Assembly (NCBI RefSeq): GCF_000744815.1
Contig: NZ_JQMQ01000004.1
Location: forward strand, 372,001-436,000
Length of the DNA: 64,000 bases
Source of the DNA: Phaeacidiphilus oryzae TH49
Lineage (GTDB): Bacteria > Actinomycetota > Actinomycetes > Streptomycetales > Streptomycetaceae
Direction: 5' to 3'
Shown: piece by piece, positions 31,915-39,364 of the stretch
Layout of the letters: each line of letters starts with the position of its first letter
How positions within the stretch are numbered: the first letter of the stretch is position 1
Translations under genes and position numbers: made by a program
The notes under the pieces: generated by a model
The model's input: the letters and a program-made list of their open reading frames with translations, nothing else
The model's database searches: none
What the model was told of the DNA's origin: nothing

Positions 31915-33195
31915 TTGCTCTCCGAACGTCCATCCGGGGTGCCGGCCCGCGCCGGGCACACGGACATCCGGCGCAACAACCTGGAGGTGGTGCTGCGCCA
32001 TCTCTGGGCGACCGGCCCCGACTCGCGGGCCGGCCTCGCCGCCCGCGCCGGGCTCACCCGGGCGACCGTCTCCCGGCTGGTGGGGGAGCTGATCGGGCTC
32101 GGCCTGGTCGAGGAGACCGGAGCCGCCACCGCCCGCAGCGGCCACGGCCGGCCGGGCACCGAGCTGCGGCTGGCCGGCCGGCATGTGCTGGCGATCGGCG
32201 CCGAGATCAACGTGGACTACCTGACCATGCTGGTGGCCGACCTGGCCAACCGTCAGGTGCACCGATGGCACCGGCCGTTCGACACCCCCCGGGCCGGCGC
32301 GGAAGCGGCCCTGCGCGCCCTCGCGGAGGCCTGCGCGGCCTGGCTGGACTCGCTCCCCGCCGCGCCCGGCTCCGGGCGGGATCCGCTGGTGGCCGGGCTG
32401 GGGGTGGCGATCCCCGGGCTGGTGGACGAGCGGCGCGGGATCGTCGGCCGCGCCCCCAACCTCGGCTGGGACGGGGTGCCGGTCGCGGAACTCCTCTCCG
32501 GGCTCCTCGCGGCACGGCTCGGCGACCGGGTCGGCCCGGTGACCGTGGGCAACGAGGCGAACCGCGCGGCCCTGGCCGAGTACCGGGTCGGCAGCCACGC
32601 CGGGACCCCGCATCTGGTGTACATCACCGGGGACGTGGGCATCGGCGGCGGCCTGATCGTCGACGGCCGCCCGCTGCTCGGCGCCCGCGGCTACAGCGGC
32701 GAGGTCGGCCATATGCTCGTCGACCCGGCGGGGCCGGCCTGCGGCTGCGGTCGGCGCGGCTGCTGGGAGGCGCTGGTCGGCCTGCAGGCGCTGCTGGCGG
32801 CGGTGGGCGAGCCCCCGGCGGGAGCGGCCTCGTCCTCCGAGGAGAGCGTCGGCCGGGTGGCCCGGCGGGCCGGGCGGGGCGATCCGGCGGTCCTGGCCGC
32901 GCTGTCCCGGCTGGGCGAGGACATCGGCACCGGCTGCGCCAACGTCGCCGCCCTCTTCGACCCCGAGGTGATCGTCCTCGGCGGCTACTTCACCGCGGTG
33001 GCCCCCTGGATCATGCCCAGCGCCCGGACCGCCTACCGCGACCGGCTCCTCGCCGCCCCCGGGCCGCCCGCCGCGGCCGGCGGACTGGCCGTCTCCGCCC
33101 TCGGCTTCAGCGCCGCCGCGCGCGGTGCCGCCACCCACATCATCGACCGGGTGATCAGCGACCCCCGCCTCCTCCTCGCCCCCCGGGGCGGCTGA
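31915..33195 (+). CDS. ROK family transcriptional regulator (XylR/NagC-like)
   Basis: A 426-residue ROK repressor. The N-terminal HTH (residues about 15-75) has RRNNLEVVLRHLWATGP then LAARAGLTRATVSRLVGELI. The ROK domain follows, with the sugar/ATP fold motif GVAIPGLVDERRG, VYITGDVGIGGGLIVDG, the zinc-binding CGCGRRGCWE near residue 280 and IVLGGYF near residue 360. TTG with AGGAGG 4 nt upstream is taken; an ATG at 31861 would lengthen it by 18 residues but overlaps the divergent promoter. It is divergent from the GH3 gene, so the likely role is sugar-responsive control of that secreted enzyme and perhaps the ThuA operon. Confidence 0.8.
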   Translation: MLSERPSGVPARAGHTDIRRNNLEVVLRHLWATGPDSRAGLAARAGLTRATVSRLVGELIGLGLVEETGAATARSGHGRPGTELRLAGRHVLAIGAEINVDYLTMLVADLANRQVHRWHRPFDTPRAGAEAALRALAEACAAWLDSLPAAPGSGRDPLVAGLGVAIPGLVDERRGIVGRAPNLGWDGVPVAELLSGLLAARLGDRVGPVTVGNEANRAALAEYRVGSHAGTPHLVYITGDVGIGGGLIVDGRPLLGARGYSGEVGHMLVDPAGPACGCGRRGCWEALVGLQALLAAVGEPPAGAASSSEESVGRVARRAGRGDPAVLAALSRLGEDIGTGCANVAALFDPEVIVLGGYFTAVAPWIMPSARTAYRDRLLAAPGPPAAAGGLAVSALGFSAAARGAATHIIDRVISDPRLLLAPRGG

Positions 33196-33316
33196 ACACC
33201 GGCGCGGCCGGAACCCCGCCGGGGGCGGGCCTTGTGGTGTGCCGGCCGGCCATGCGGGACCGTTCGGGGGAAACCGCCGCTGCCACCCCGCCGGTGCCAC
33301 TTCCTGGAGGCCCTCC

Positions 33317-33505
33317 GTGACCGAACCCGCGCCCGCCGCGCTGCCTGCCCCGCCGTACTACGCCGTGGTCACGGCGGTGCGGACCCCGGGGGACGACGGC
33401 TACGCGGAGACCGACGAGCGAATGATGAAGCTCGCCGCCGACCAGCCGGGGTTCCTCGGCGTCGTCGAGCGGGCCTACGGCTTCACCCGCCCCGCGGAGC
33501 GGTAG
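33317..33505 (+). pseudogene. Truncated antibiotic-biosynthesis monooxygenase (ABM) family remnant
   Basis: The 62-residue product has the start of an ABM-type protein (YYAVVTAVRTPGDDGYAETDERMMKLAADQ, read in two parts, then PGFLGVVERA) but stops before the second half, where family members of about 100-110 residues continue with an I-T-V-S-Y-W-like strand. The last residues (YGFTRPAER) are unlike the family and are coded where the gene meets the convergent GlxA-type gene (23-bp overlap). GTG follows TGGAGG with good spacing. The second half was not found downstream in any plus frame. It is probably a 3'-deleted gene, perhaps cut when the neighbour was placed here. Confidence 0.6.
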
Positions 33506-34529
33506 CCGCCGGGGGCGGGCCGGTGGTGCGGAAGCGGGCCCGGTACTCGGTCGGGGTGGTGCCCAGGTCGCGGGCGAAGGCCCGGCGGAGGGTCTCGTCG
33601 CTGCCGATGCCGCTCTCCGCGGCGGCCGCGGTGACGCTGCGGCCCTCCAGAAGGAGCCGCTGGGCGCGGTCCAGGCGCACCCGTTCCAGCCACCGGGCCG
33701 GGGTGGTGCCCAGCTCGGCGTGGAAGATCCGGGAGAGGTGCCGCGGACTGACCGCCAACCGGTCCGCCATCGCGGAGAGACTGTGGTCGGCGGCCGGGTC
33801 TGCGAGGACGGCGGCGACCAGGGCGCGCAGCGGCCCGCTGCGGGCCGGCGGCGCGGTGGCGGTGGAGAACTGCGACTGCCCGCCGGGCCGTTGCATGAAC
33901 ACCACCAGCTCCCGGGCCACCGCCCGGGCCGCGTCCGCTCCGTGGTCCTCCTCCACCAGGGCCAGGGCCAGATCGATCCCGGCGCTGATCCCGGCGGAGC
34001 TGAGATAGCGCCCGTCGCGCACATGGATGGCGTCCGGTGCGACCCGGACCCGGGGGTGGCGGCGGGCCAGCTCCCCGGCGTGCCGCCAGTGGGTGGTCGC
34101 CCGGCGCCCGTCCAGCAGACCGAGCCCGGCCAGGACGAAGGCGCCGGTGCAGACGGACGCGACCCGATCCGCGCCGGCGGCCAACGACCGTACGGCATCC
34201 AGGAGTTCGGCCTCGATCGGCTGCTCGGCGAGGCGGTCTCCGCCGGCCACCACGAGGGTGTGCAGCGGCCCCGCCTCGGCCGGGCGCACCGCGCCGGTCA
34301 GGGCCAGTCCGCTGGAGGTGGCGACCGGCCGGCCGCCGGGCGAGACCAGCACGAGTTCGTAGGGCGCGGCGACCCGACCGGACAGATGGAGCACCTCGGT
34401 GGGGCCGCTGACGTCGAGCATGGTGACGCCGTCGAACACCACGAAGCCCACCCGGCGCCTCCGGTCCGCCGCCGACTCCGACTCCGACTCCAGCTCCGGC
34501 TTCGCCCCCGACCCCGTGCCCGGCCTCAT
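33483..34529 (-). CDS. GlxA family transcriptional regulator (DJ-1/PfpI-like plus AraC HTH)
   Basis: A 348-residue regulator with an N-terminal DJ-1/PfpI-like domain (VGFVVFDGVTMLDVSGPTEVL) and the nucleophile-elbow-like ASVCTGAFVLAGLGLL near residue 145, whose cysteine is kept. The C-terminal third holds two AraC HTH units (SLSAMADRLAVSPRHLSRIFHAE and RSVTAAAAESGIGSDETLRRAFARD). The start ATG has no Shine-Dalgarno but overlaps the TGA of a 12-codon upstream ORF (ATGA), so translation may be coupled. The linker before the first domain holds an acidic ESESES run. It is divergent from the HD-domain gene, the likely target. Confidence 0.8.
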   Translation of the reverse strand: MRPGTGSGAKPELESESESAADRRRRVGFVVFDGVTMLDVSGPTEVLHLSGRVAAPYELVLVSPGGRPVATSSGLALTGAVRPAEAGPLHTLVVAGGDRLAEQPIEAELLDAVRSLAAGADRVASVCTGAFVLAGLGLLDGRRATTHWRHAGELARRHPRVRVAPDAIHVRDGRYLSSAGISAGIDLALALVEEDHGADAARAVARELVVFMQRPGGQSQFSTATAPPARSGPLRALVAAVLADPAADHSLSAMADRLAVSPRHLSRIFHAELGTTPARWLERVRLDRAQRLLLEGRSVTAAAAESGIGSDETLRRAFARDLGTTPTEYRARFRTTGPPPAATAPRGG

Positions 34530-34564
34530 GTCCGGATCTGTGGGTTTCCTGGCTGCAAGGACAT
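34526..34564 (-). CDS. Leaderless 12-codon upstream ORF coupled to the GlxA-type gene
   Basis: ATG at 34564 opens a 12-codon ORF (MSLQPGNPQIRT) whose TGA overlaps the GlxA-type ATG. TAGGGT lies 6 nt before the ATG, as in leaderless genes. It is too short for domain evidence; its probable job is to load ribosomes onto the regulator gene, which lacks its own ribosome site. Confidence 0.45.
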   Translation of the reverse strand: MSLQPGNPQIRT

Positions 34565-34570
34565 GGCCCC

Positions 34571-34576
34571 ACCCTA
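34571..34576 (-). promoter_or_regulatory. -10 box of the GlxA-type gene
   Basis: Minus-strand TAGGGT, with a weak TGACTT -35 18 bp further up. Transcription would begin at the ATG of the 12-codon ORF. Confidence 0.5.
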
Positions 34577-34675
34577 CGCCTCCGCGGGACGGTGAAGTCA
34601 CAGCCCGGACGTACCCGGGCCCCACCAGGGCCCACTCGGAGCCGTCCGGTACGACGAACCCCCGCAGGAGGAGCC

Positions 34676-35329
34676 ATGACCAGCCGAAGCGTGAGCGAGC
34701 AGATCGCCGGCGTGCGGATCCCGGACAGCGCCCTGGCGCGCGAGGCCACCGAGCTGGTGCGGGAGTCCGCCCCGCCCCTCCTCTTCGACCACTCCCGGCG
34801 GGTCTTCGTCTGGGGCGCGCTGCGCGGCCGCGAGGAGGGCCTCGACTTCGACCCGGAGCTGCTCTACGTCGGCGCGCTCTTCCACGACCTGGGCCTGACC
34901 GAGCACTACCGCCGCACCGACCAGCGCTTCGAACTGGACGGCGCCGACGAGGCCCGCCGCTTCCTCCGCGCCCACGGCATCACGGGGGAGCCGGCGGACC
35001 GGGTCTGGACGGCCATCGCCCTCCACACCACGCCGGAGATCCCGCTGCACATGGCGCCGGAGATCGCCCTCGTCACCCGGGGCGTGGAGCTGGACGTCCT
35101 CGGCATCGGCTACCACGCGGTGACCGAGGGGCAGCGCGCCGCCGTGCTGGCCGCCCACCCCCGCCCGGACTTCAAGAACCGGATCCTGGCGGCCTTCACC
35201 GAGGGCCTCAGGGACCGCCCCGCGACCACCTTCGGCAACGTCAAGGCGGACGTCCTGGCGCACTTCCTGCCCGGCTTCGTACGCGGCGACTTCGTCGAGG
35301 TCGTCAAGGGCTCCGACTGGCCGGAATGA
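34676..35329 (+). CDS. HD domain-containing protein
   Basis: A 217-residue metal-dependent phosphohydrolase-like protein. H39 (FDHSRRVF), H70-D71 ([10 protein letters not shown]) and a later His (IALHTT, about 113) outline the HD domain metal site, with a conserved Asp expected near residue 135. The C-terminal part ([19 protein letters not shown], then FKNRILAAF) is typical of actinobacterial HD proteins related to cyanamide hydratase-like DUFs. AGGAGGAG precedes the ATG. GlxA-type regulators are commonly divergent from an HD protein of this kind. Substrates could be nucleotides or small nitrogen compounds; not determinable here. Confidence 0.75.
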   Translation: MTSRSVSEQIAGVRIPDSALAREATELVRESAPPLLFDHSRRVFVWGALRGREEGLDFDPELLYVGALFHDLGLTEHYRRTDQRFELDGADEARRFLRAHGITGEPADRVWTAIALHTTPEIPLHMAPEIALVTRGVELDVLGIGYHAVTEGQRAAVLAAHPRPDFKNRILAAFTEGLRDRPATTFGNVKADVLAHFLPGFVRGDFVEVVKGSDWPE

Positions 35330-35462
35330 CCGCGCGAAGTCCGGATCGCGACCTCTGCCGGGGGCCGGCCGGCCGATATCCTCGGACCAGCCTGCCGGAT
35401 CCCCGCCGCACCAGCCGCACCTCCCGAGAGTCCTCCCCCTCGTCAGGAAAGGACGCGAGCGC

Positions 35463-36767
35463 ATGGACCGGTTCCCGCCCCTCGTGCTGGACGTCAACGG
35501 CCGCTCCATCCATGCCGACTCCGCCGAACTGCGCCGCCGCGGCCCGGCCGCGCTGGTGGAGCTGCCCGGCGGGGTGACCGCCTGGGCGATCACCGACACC
35601 GCCCTCCTCAAGCGGCTGCTGACGGACCCCCGGGTCTCCAAGGACGCCTCGCGGCACTGACCGGCCTTCCAGGACGGCCGGATCGGCCCGGAATGGCCGC
35701 TCTATGTGTGGGTGGCGGTGCGGAACATGTTCACCGCCTACGGCGCGGACCACTCCCGCTTACGCAGGCTGGTCCAGCCGGCCTTCACCGCCCGCCGGAT
35801 CAGGGACCTCCGCCCGGGGATCGAGGGGATCGTGAAGTCCCTGCTGGACGATCTCGCGGCGGCCCCGCCCGGCGAGCCGGTGGACCTGCGGGCCCGCTAC
35901 GCCTACCCGCTGCCTATCCGGGTGATCTGCGAACTCATGGGCGTCCCCGAGGAGTTGCGGGCCGGCCTCGGGCGCTGCGCGGACGGGTTCTTCGACACCA
36001 CCATCACCCCTGCCCAGGCGCAGGCCGTCGCGGCGGAGATGCAGGACCTGATCGCCGAACTGATCGCGCGGAAGCGCGCCGAGCCCGGCGAGGACCTGGT
36101 CAGCCGGCTCCTGGCCGGGCGGGACGAGGCCGGTGGCGGCCCGCTCTCCGAGCAGGAGCTGGTGGACACCTGCGTCCTGGTGATCAGCGCCGGCTACGAG
36201 ACCACGGTCAACCTCCTCGACCAGTCCATCACCACCGCGCTGGCCCGTCCCGACCAGCTCGCCCTGGTCGCCTCCGGGCGCGTCGGCTGGGCCGACTTCA
36301 TCGAGGAGACCCTGCGGGTGGAGGCCCCGGTGGCCAGCCTGCCGCTGCGCTACGCCGTCCAGGACATCGACATCGCCCGCGAGGCCGAGGCCGAGACCGA
36401 AGCCGGCGCCCACGCCGACGCCCACGCCGACCCCCGCACCGACGCGGCGGCCGGCGCCGTGATCCGCGCCGGCGAGGCCATCCTGGCGGTCTACGACGCC
36501 GCCGGCCGCGACCCGCGCGTCCACGGCGCCACGGCCGAGGAGTTCGACGCCACCCGCCCCGACAAGGACCACCTGGCCTTCGGCTACGGCGTCCACCTCT
36601 GCCTCGGCGCCCCGCTCGCCCGCCTGGAGGCCGAGATCGCCCTGCCCGCGCTCTTCGCCCGCTTCCCCCACCTGGCCCTGGCCGTCCCCCCGGACCGGCT
36701 GACCCCCCTCGCCAGCTTCATCTCCAACGGCCACCAGAGCCTCCCCGCCCACCTCGACGGCCGGTGA
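35463..36767 (+). pseudogene. Cytochrome P450 interrupted by an in-frame TGA
   Basis: One open frame runs through the whole region except for TGA at 35658-35660. On the upstream side the protein reads [18 protein letters not shown]; downstream PAFQDGRIGPEWPLYVWVAV. Actinobacterial P450s of this group have Trp at that spot (R-H-W-P-A-F), so TGG probably became TGA. The rest is intact: I-helix AGYETT, ExxR (EETLR), and the heme loop FGYGVHLCLGAPLARLE with its Cys. A rare TTA codon (35760-35762) would need the bldA tRNA. There is also a 25-residue Ala/Glu/His/Asp insert (EAEAETEAGAHADAHADP). Either a recent pseudogene, a readthrough gene or a sequence error. Confidence 0.75.
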
Positions 36768-36785
36768 GCCGACCTCCCCGCAACG

Positions 36786-36801
36786 TGAATGTAATCATTC
36801 A
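36786..36801. promoter_or_regulatory. Inverted repeat upstream of the NCS1 permease gene
   Basis: TGAATG-TAAT-CATTCA is AT-rich with perfect 6-bp arms, just before a TTGACC at 36807-36812 that may be a -35. No good -10 at the proper distance was found. Probably an operator for an unlinked regulator. Confidence 0.5.
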
Positions 36802-36875
36802 TGGTCTTGACCTCTGCCTGAAGTCATACAGCAAGATGGGAGGCGCCCACCGTCAACGAACGCCCGAGGTAGCCG

Positions 36876-38297
36876 ATGATGGAGCGCCACGCGCTCGAGT
36901 TCGTCCCGGAGAACGAGCGCCACGGCAGCGCGCGCTCGCTCTTCGCGGTCTGGTTCGCCGCCAACACCCAGATCACCACCATCGTGACCGGGGCCCTCGC
37001 CGTCGTGGTCGGCCTGAGCCTGCCCTGGGCCTGCCTGGCGGTGCTCCTCGGCAACCTGGTCGGGGGAGTGTTCATGGCCCTCCACTCCGCCCAGGGGCCC
37101 AAGCTCGGCGTCCCGCAGATGATCCAGAGCCGGGCGCAGTTCGGCTTCCTCGGCGCGGTCCTGCCACTGCTCCTGGTCATCGCGATGTACCTGGGCTTCT
37201 TCGCCAGCAGCGCGGCGCTCGGCGGCTCGGCTCTGTCGGCCTGGACGGGGATGCCCTCGGGCGGCGGCATCGTGCTGATCGCCGTGGTGTGCACGGTGCT
37301 CGCGGTGATCGGCTACCGGCTGATCCACCAGGTCGAGCGGTGGATCAGCGTGGCCGGCGGGGCGGTCTTCCTCTACCTCAGCTACCGGCTCCTCACCGGC
37401 GCCCACCCGGCCGGGCTGCTGCACGCCGGCCCCTTCCAGCCGGGCACCTTCCTCCTCGCCCTCTCCATCGCCGGCACCTGGCAGATCACCTACGCGCCCT
37501 ATGTCGCCGACTACTCGCGCTATCTGCCGACCCGGACCTCCACCGCCGCGCCCTTCTGGTGGACCTACGCCGGATCGGTGGTCGCCGGCAGCTGGATGAT
37601 GTGCTTCGGCTGCCTCGCCGCCGCGATCTCGCCCAAGGGCTTCGAGGCCGACCCGGTCGCCTATGTCGTCCACCTCGGACCGGCCTCCGCCTCCGCGGTG
37701 TTCTTCCTGGTCGTCGTCCTCGGCGTGCTGGCGATCAACGTCCTCAACCTCTACGGCGCCTTCATGTCCGCGACCACCACCGTCTCCGCCCTGCTCAGGC
37801 TGCGGGTCGGCGGCGTGTCCCGGGCCGTCTTCATCGTCTGCGCTGCCGCGGCGGGCAGCGCGCTGGCCCTCCTCGGCCGGGACGGCTTCCTCACCACCTT
37901 CGAGAACTTCATCCTGCTCCTCACCTACTTCCTGGTGCCCTGGACCTCGATCAACCTGGTGGACTTCTACGCCCTCCGCAAGGAGCGCTACGACGTCCCG
38001 GCGCTCTTCGACCCGCGGGGCGTCTACGGGCGGGTCAACCTGCGGGCGCTGGCCGCCTACGCGATCGGTGTGCTGGTGGAGGTCCCCTTCGTGAGCACCT
38101 CCTTCTACACCGGGCCGATGGTGGCCAGGCTCGGCGGCGCCGACGTCTCCTGGCTGCTCGGCCTGGCCGTCTCCGCAGTCCTGTACTACGTGCTGCTGCG
38201 CGGCCGGGTGGGACTCCCCGGGGACGGGGACGCTCCGGCCCCCGGAGCCGGGGCGGCGGGCGGCGGAGAGGAGCCCGCCACCACCGTCGCCCGCTGA
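36876..38297 (+). CDS. NCS1 family purine-cytosine permease
   Basis: A 473-residue membrane protein with about 12 hydrophobic segments. The N-terminal loop RHGSARSLFAVWFAANTQITTIVTGAL matches the NCS1/cytosine permease start (read as separate pieces), followed by LSLPWACLAVLLGNLVGGVFMALHSAQGPKLGVPQMIQSRAQFG, where the G-P-x-x-G-x-P-Q-M-x-x-S-R motif is the family signature, and later TNLVDFY-like SINLVDFYALRKERYDV. GAGGTAGCCG precedes two adjacent ATGs; the first is used. Such permeases take up nucleobases, hydantoins, thiamine precursors or related ring compounds. No catabolic partner is adjacent, so the substrate is open. Confidence 0.85.
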   Translation: MMERHALEFVPENERHGSARSLFAVWFAANTQITTIVTGALAVVVGLSLPWACLAVLLGNLVGGVFMALHSAQGPKLGVPQMIQSRAQFGFLGAVLPLLLVIAMYLGFFASSAALGGSALSAWTGMPSGGGIVLIAVVCTVLAVIGYRLIHQVERWISVAGGAVFLYLSYRLLTGAHPAGLLHAGPFQPGTFLLALSIAGTWQITYAPYVADYSRYLPTRTSTAAPFWWTYAGSVVAGSWMMCFGCLAAAISPKGFEADPVAYVVHLGPASASAVFFLVVVLGVLAINVLNLYGAFMSATTTVSALLRLRVGGVSRAVFIVCAAAAGSALALLGRDGFLTTFENFILLLTYFLVPWTSINLVDFYALRKERYDVPALFDPRGVYGRVNLRALAAYAIGVLVEVPFVSTSFYTGPMVARLGGADVSWLLGLAVSAVLYYVLLRGRVGLPGDGDAPAPGAGAAGGGEEPATTVAR

Positions 38298-38303
38298 AAC
38301 CGG

Positions 38304-38324
38304 CTGGGAGGCCCAGCCTCCCAG
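38304..38324. promoter_or_regulatory. LysR autoregulatory palindrome
   Basis: CTGGGAGG-N5-CCTCCCAG is a perfect inverted repeat directly before the -10 box of the LysR gene. An 11-bp piece (CAGCCTCCCAG) is repeated exactly before the MFS gene at 39300-39310. It may also work as a terminator for the permease gene. Confidence 0.6.
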
Positions 38325-38330
38325 CGCGGG

Positions 38331-38336
38331 TAGCAT
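38331..38336 (+). promoter_or_regulatory. -10 box of probable leaderless lysR
   Basis: TAGCAT lies 7 nt before the GTG start, without a Shine-Dalgarno between them. Confidence 0.5.
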
Positions 38337-38343
38337 CGGCCCC

Positions 38344-39276
38344 GTGGACCTTCGCCAGCTGCGGTACTTCGTCGCGGTCGCCGAGGAGCTGAACTTCGGC
38401 CGGGCGGCCGAGCGGCTGCTGATCGCCGGACCGTCGCTCTCCCAGCAGATCAAGGTGCTGGAGCGCGACCTCGGCGTCCGGCTCTTCGACCGCGACCGCC
38501 GCTCGGTGCGGCTCACCCCGGCCGGGGCCGACCTCCTCCCACTCGCCCGGGACCTGCTGGAGCGCGCGCAGAGCCTGCGCGACCGGGCGGCCAGGATCGG
38601 CGGCTCGGAACCGGTCCGGCTCGGCTACGTCGACTGGCTGCCGCCCGACCTGTCCGCGCGCACCTCCGGCGCCGCCCTGGTGCACGTCGACGCCTGGGTC
38701 GCCCCCTCGCACACCCAGGCCGCCCGGGTCGCCGACGGCGGCCTGGACCTGGCCATCTGCTGGATCCCGCGCGCCGAGCTGGCCGAACGGGGACTGCGCG
38801 GCCGGCTGCTCGGCGCCGACCGCCTCCACGCCGTCGGCCCGGCTCCCGAGAGCCGGAGACGGGGCGAGACGGGCGAGGCGGGGGTGGTGCGCGCCCGCGA
38901 GACGGTGGTCCCGCTGGACGACGACGTCACCGCCTGGTCCGCCTGGAACGCCTACGCCGAGCGGCTGGCGCAGGACACCGGGGCCAGGACGGCCCGCTTC
39001 CACGACGGCGGGATCACCGGCCCGGCCTTCTTCGACCACGTCCGACGGCTGCGCCGGCCGATCCTCAACTCGCCCAAGGGCCGGCGCACTCCGGTCCCAC
39101 CGGACCTGGCCCGCTACGCGGTGGCAGAGCCGCGGGTCTACTGGCCCTGGCTCCTCGTCTGGCGCCGGACGGAGACCCGCCCCGCCGTCCTGGACGCCGT
39201 CCAGGCCCTCACCGCGGACGTCGGTGACCTCGCCCTCGACGGCCCCGGCGCCGATGCCTGGAGCCCCCGCGACTGA
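38344..39276 (+). CDS. LysR family transcriptional regulator, linked to YbfB-like MFS
   Basis: A 310-residue LysR-type regulator. The HTH is MDLRQLRYFVAVAEELNFGRAAERLLIAGPSLSQQIKVLE, read in the usual pieces: RAAERL, then PSLSQQI, then LERDLGVRLFDRD. The remaining 210 residues are a diverged effector domain (RLGYVDWLPPDL; LDLAICWIPRAELAERGL). GTG with a -10 box 7 nt before it suggests a leaderless message. Palindromes with the same CCTCCCA/TGGGAGG arms lie before it and before the next MFS gene, so I infer that it controls itself and the transporter. The permease gene upstream may also be in its reach. Confidence 0.85.
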   Translation: MDLRQLRYFVAVAEELNFGRAAERLLIAGPSLSQQIKVLERDLGVRLFDRDRRSVRLTPAGADLLPLARDLLERAQSLRDRAARIGGSEPVRLGYVDWLPPDLSARTSGAALVHVDAWVAPSHTQAARVADGGLDLAICWIPRAELAERGLRGRLLGADRLHAVGPAPESRRRGETGEAGVVRARETVVPLDDDVTAWSAWNAYAERLAQDTGARTARFHDGGITGPAFFDHVRRLRRPILNSPKGRRTPVPPDLARYAVAEPRVYWPWLLVWRRTETRPAVLDAVQALTADVGDLALDGPGADAWSPRD

Positions 39277-39302
39277 CGCCCCGCCGGCGCTGTTAGCCGC
39301 AG

Positions 39303-39318
39303 CCTCCCAGATGGGAGG
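39303..39318. promoter_or_regulatory. Second LysR palindrome, upstream of the MFS gene
   Basis: CCTCCCA-GA-TGGGAGG is a perfect inverted repeat 47 bp before the MFS ATG. It shares CAGCCTCCCAG with the site before the LysR gene, although the arms are spaced differently. Confidence 0.6.
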
Positions 39319-39364
39319 GAGGCGGTCGTGGAGTCCGCGCGGGCGGTGGGCGCAGGCTGGGCGT

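Noticed and set aside
36807-36836. TTGACC with CATACA as a promoter for the NCS1 permease
   Set aside because: The spacing is only about 12 bp; alternative hexamers are poor. Only the inverted repeat upstream is reported.
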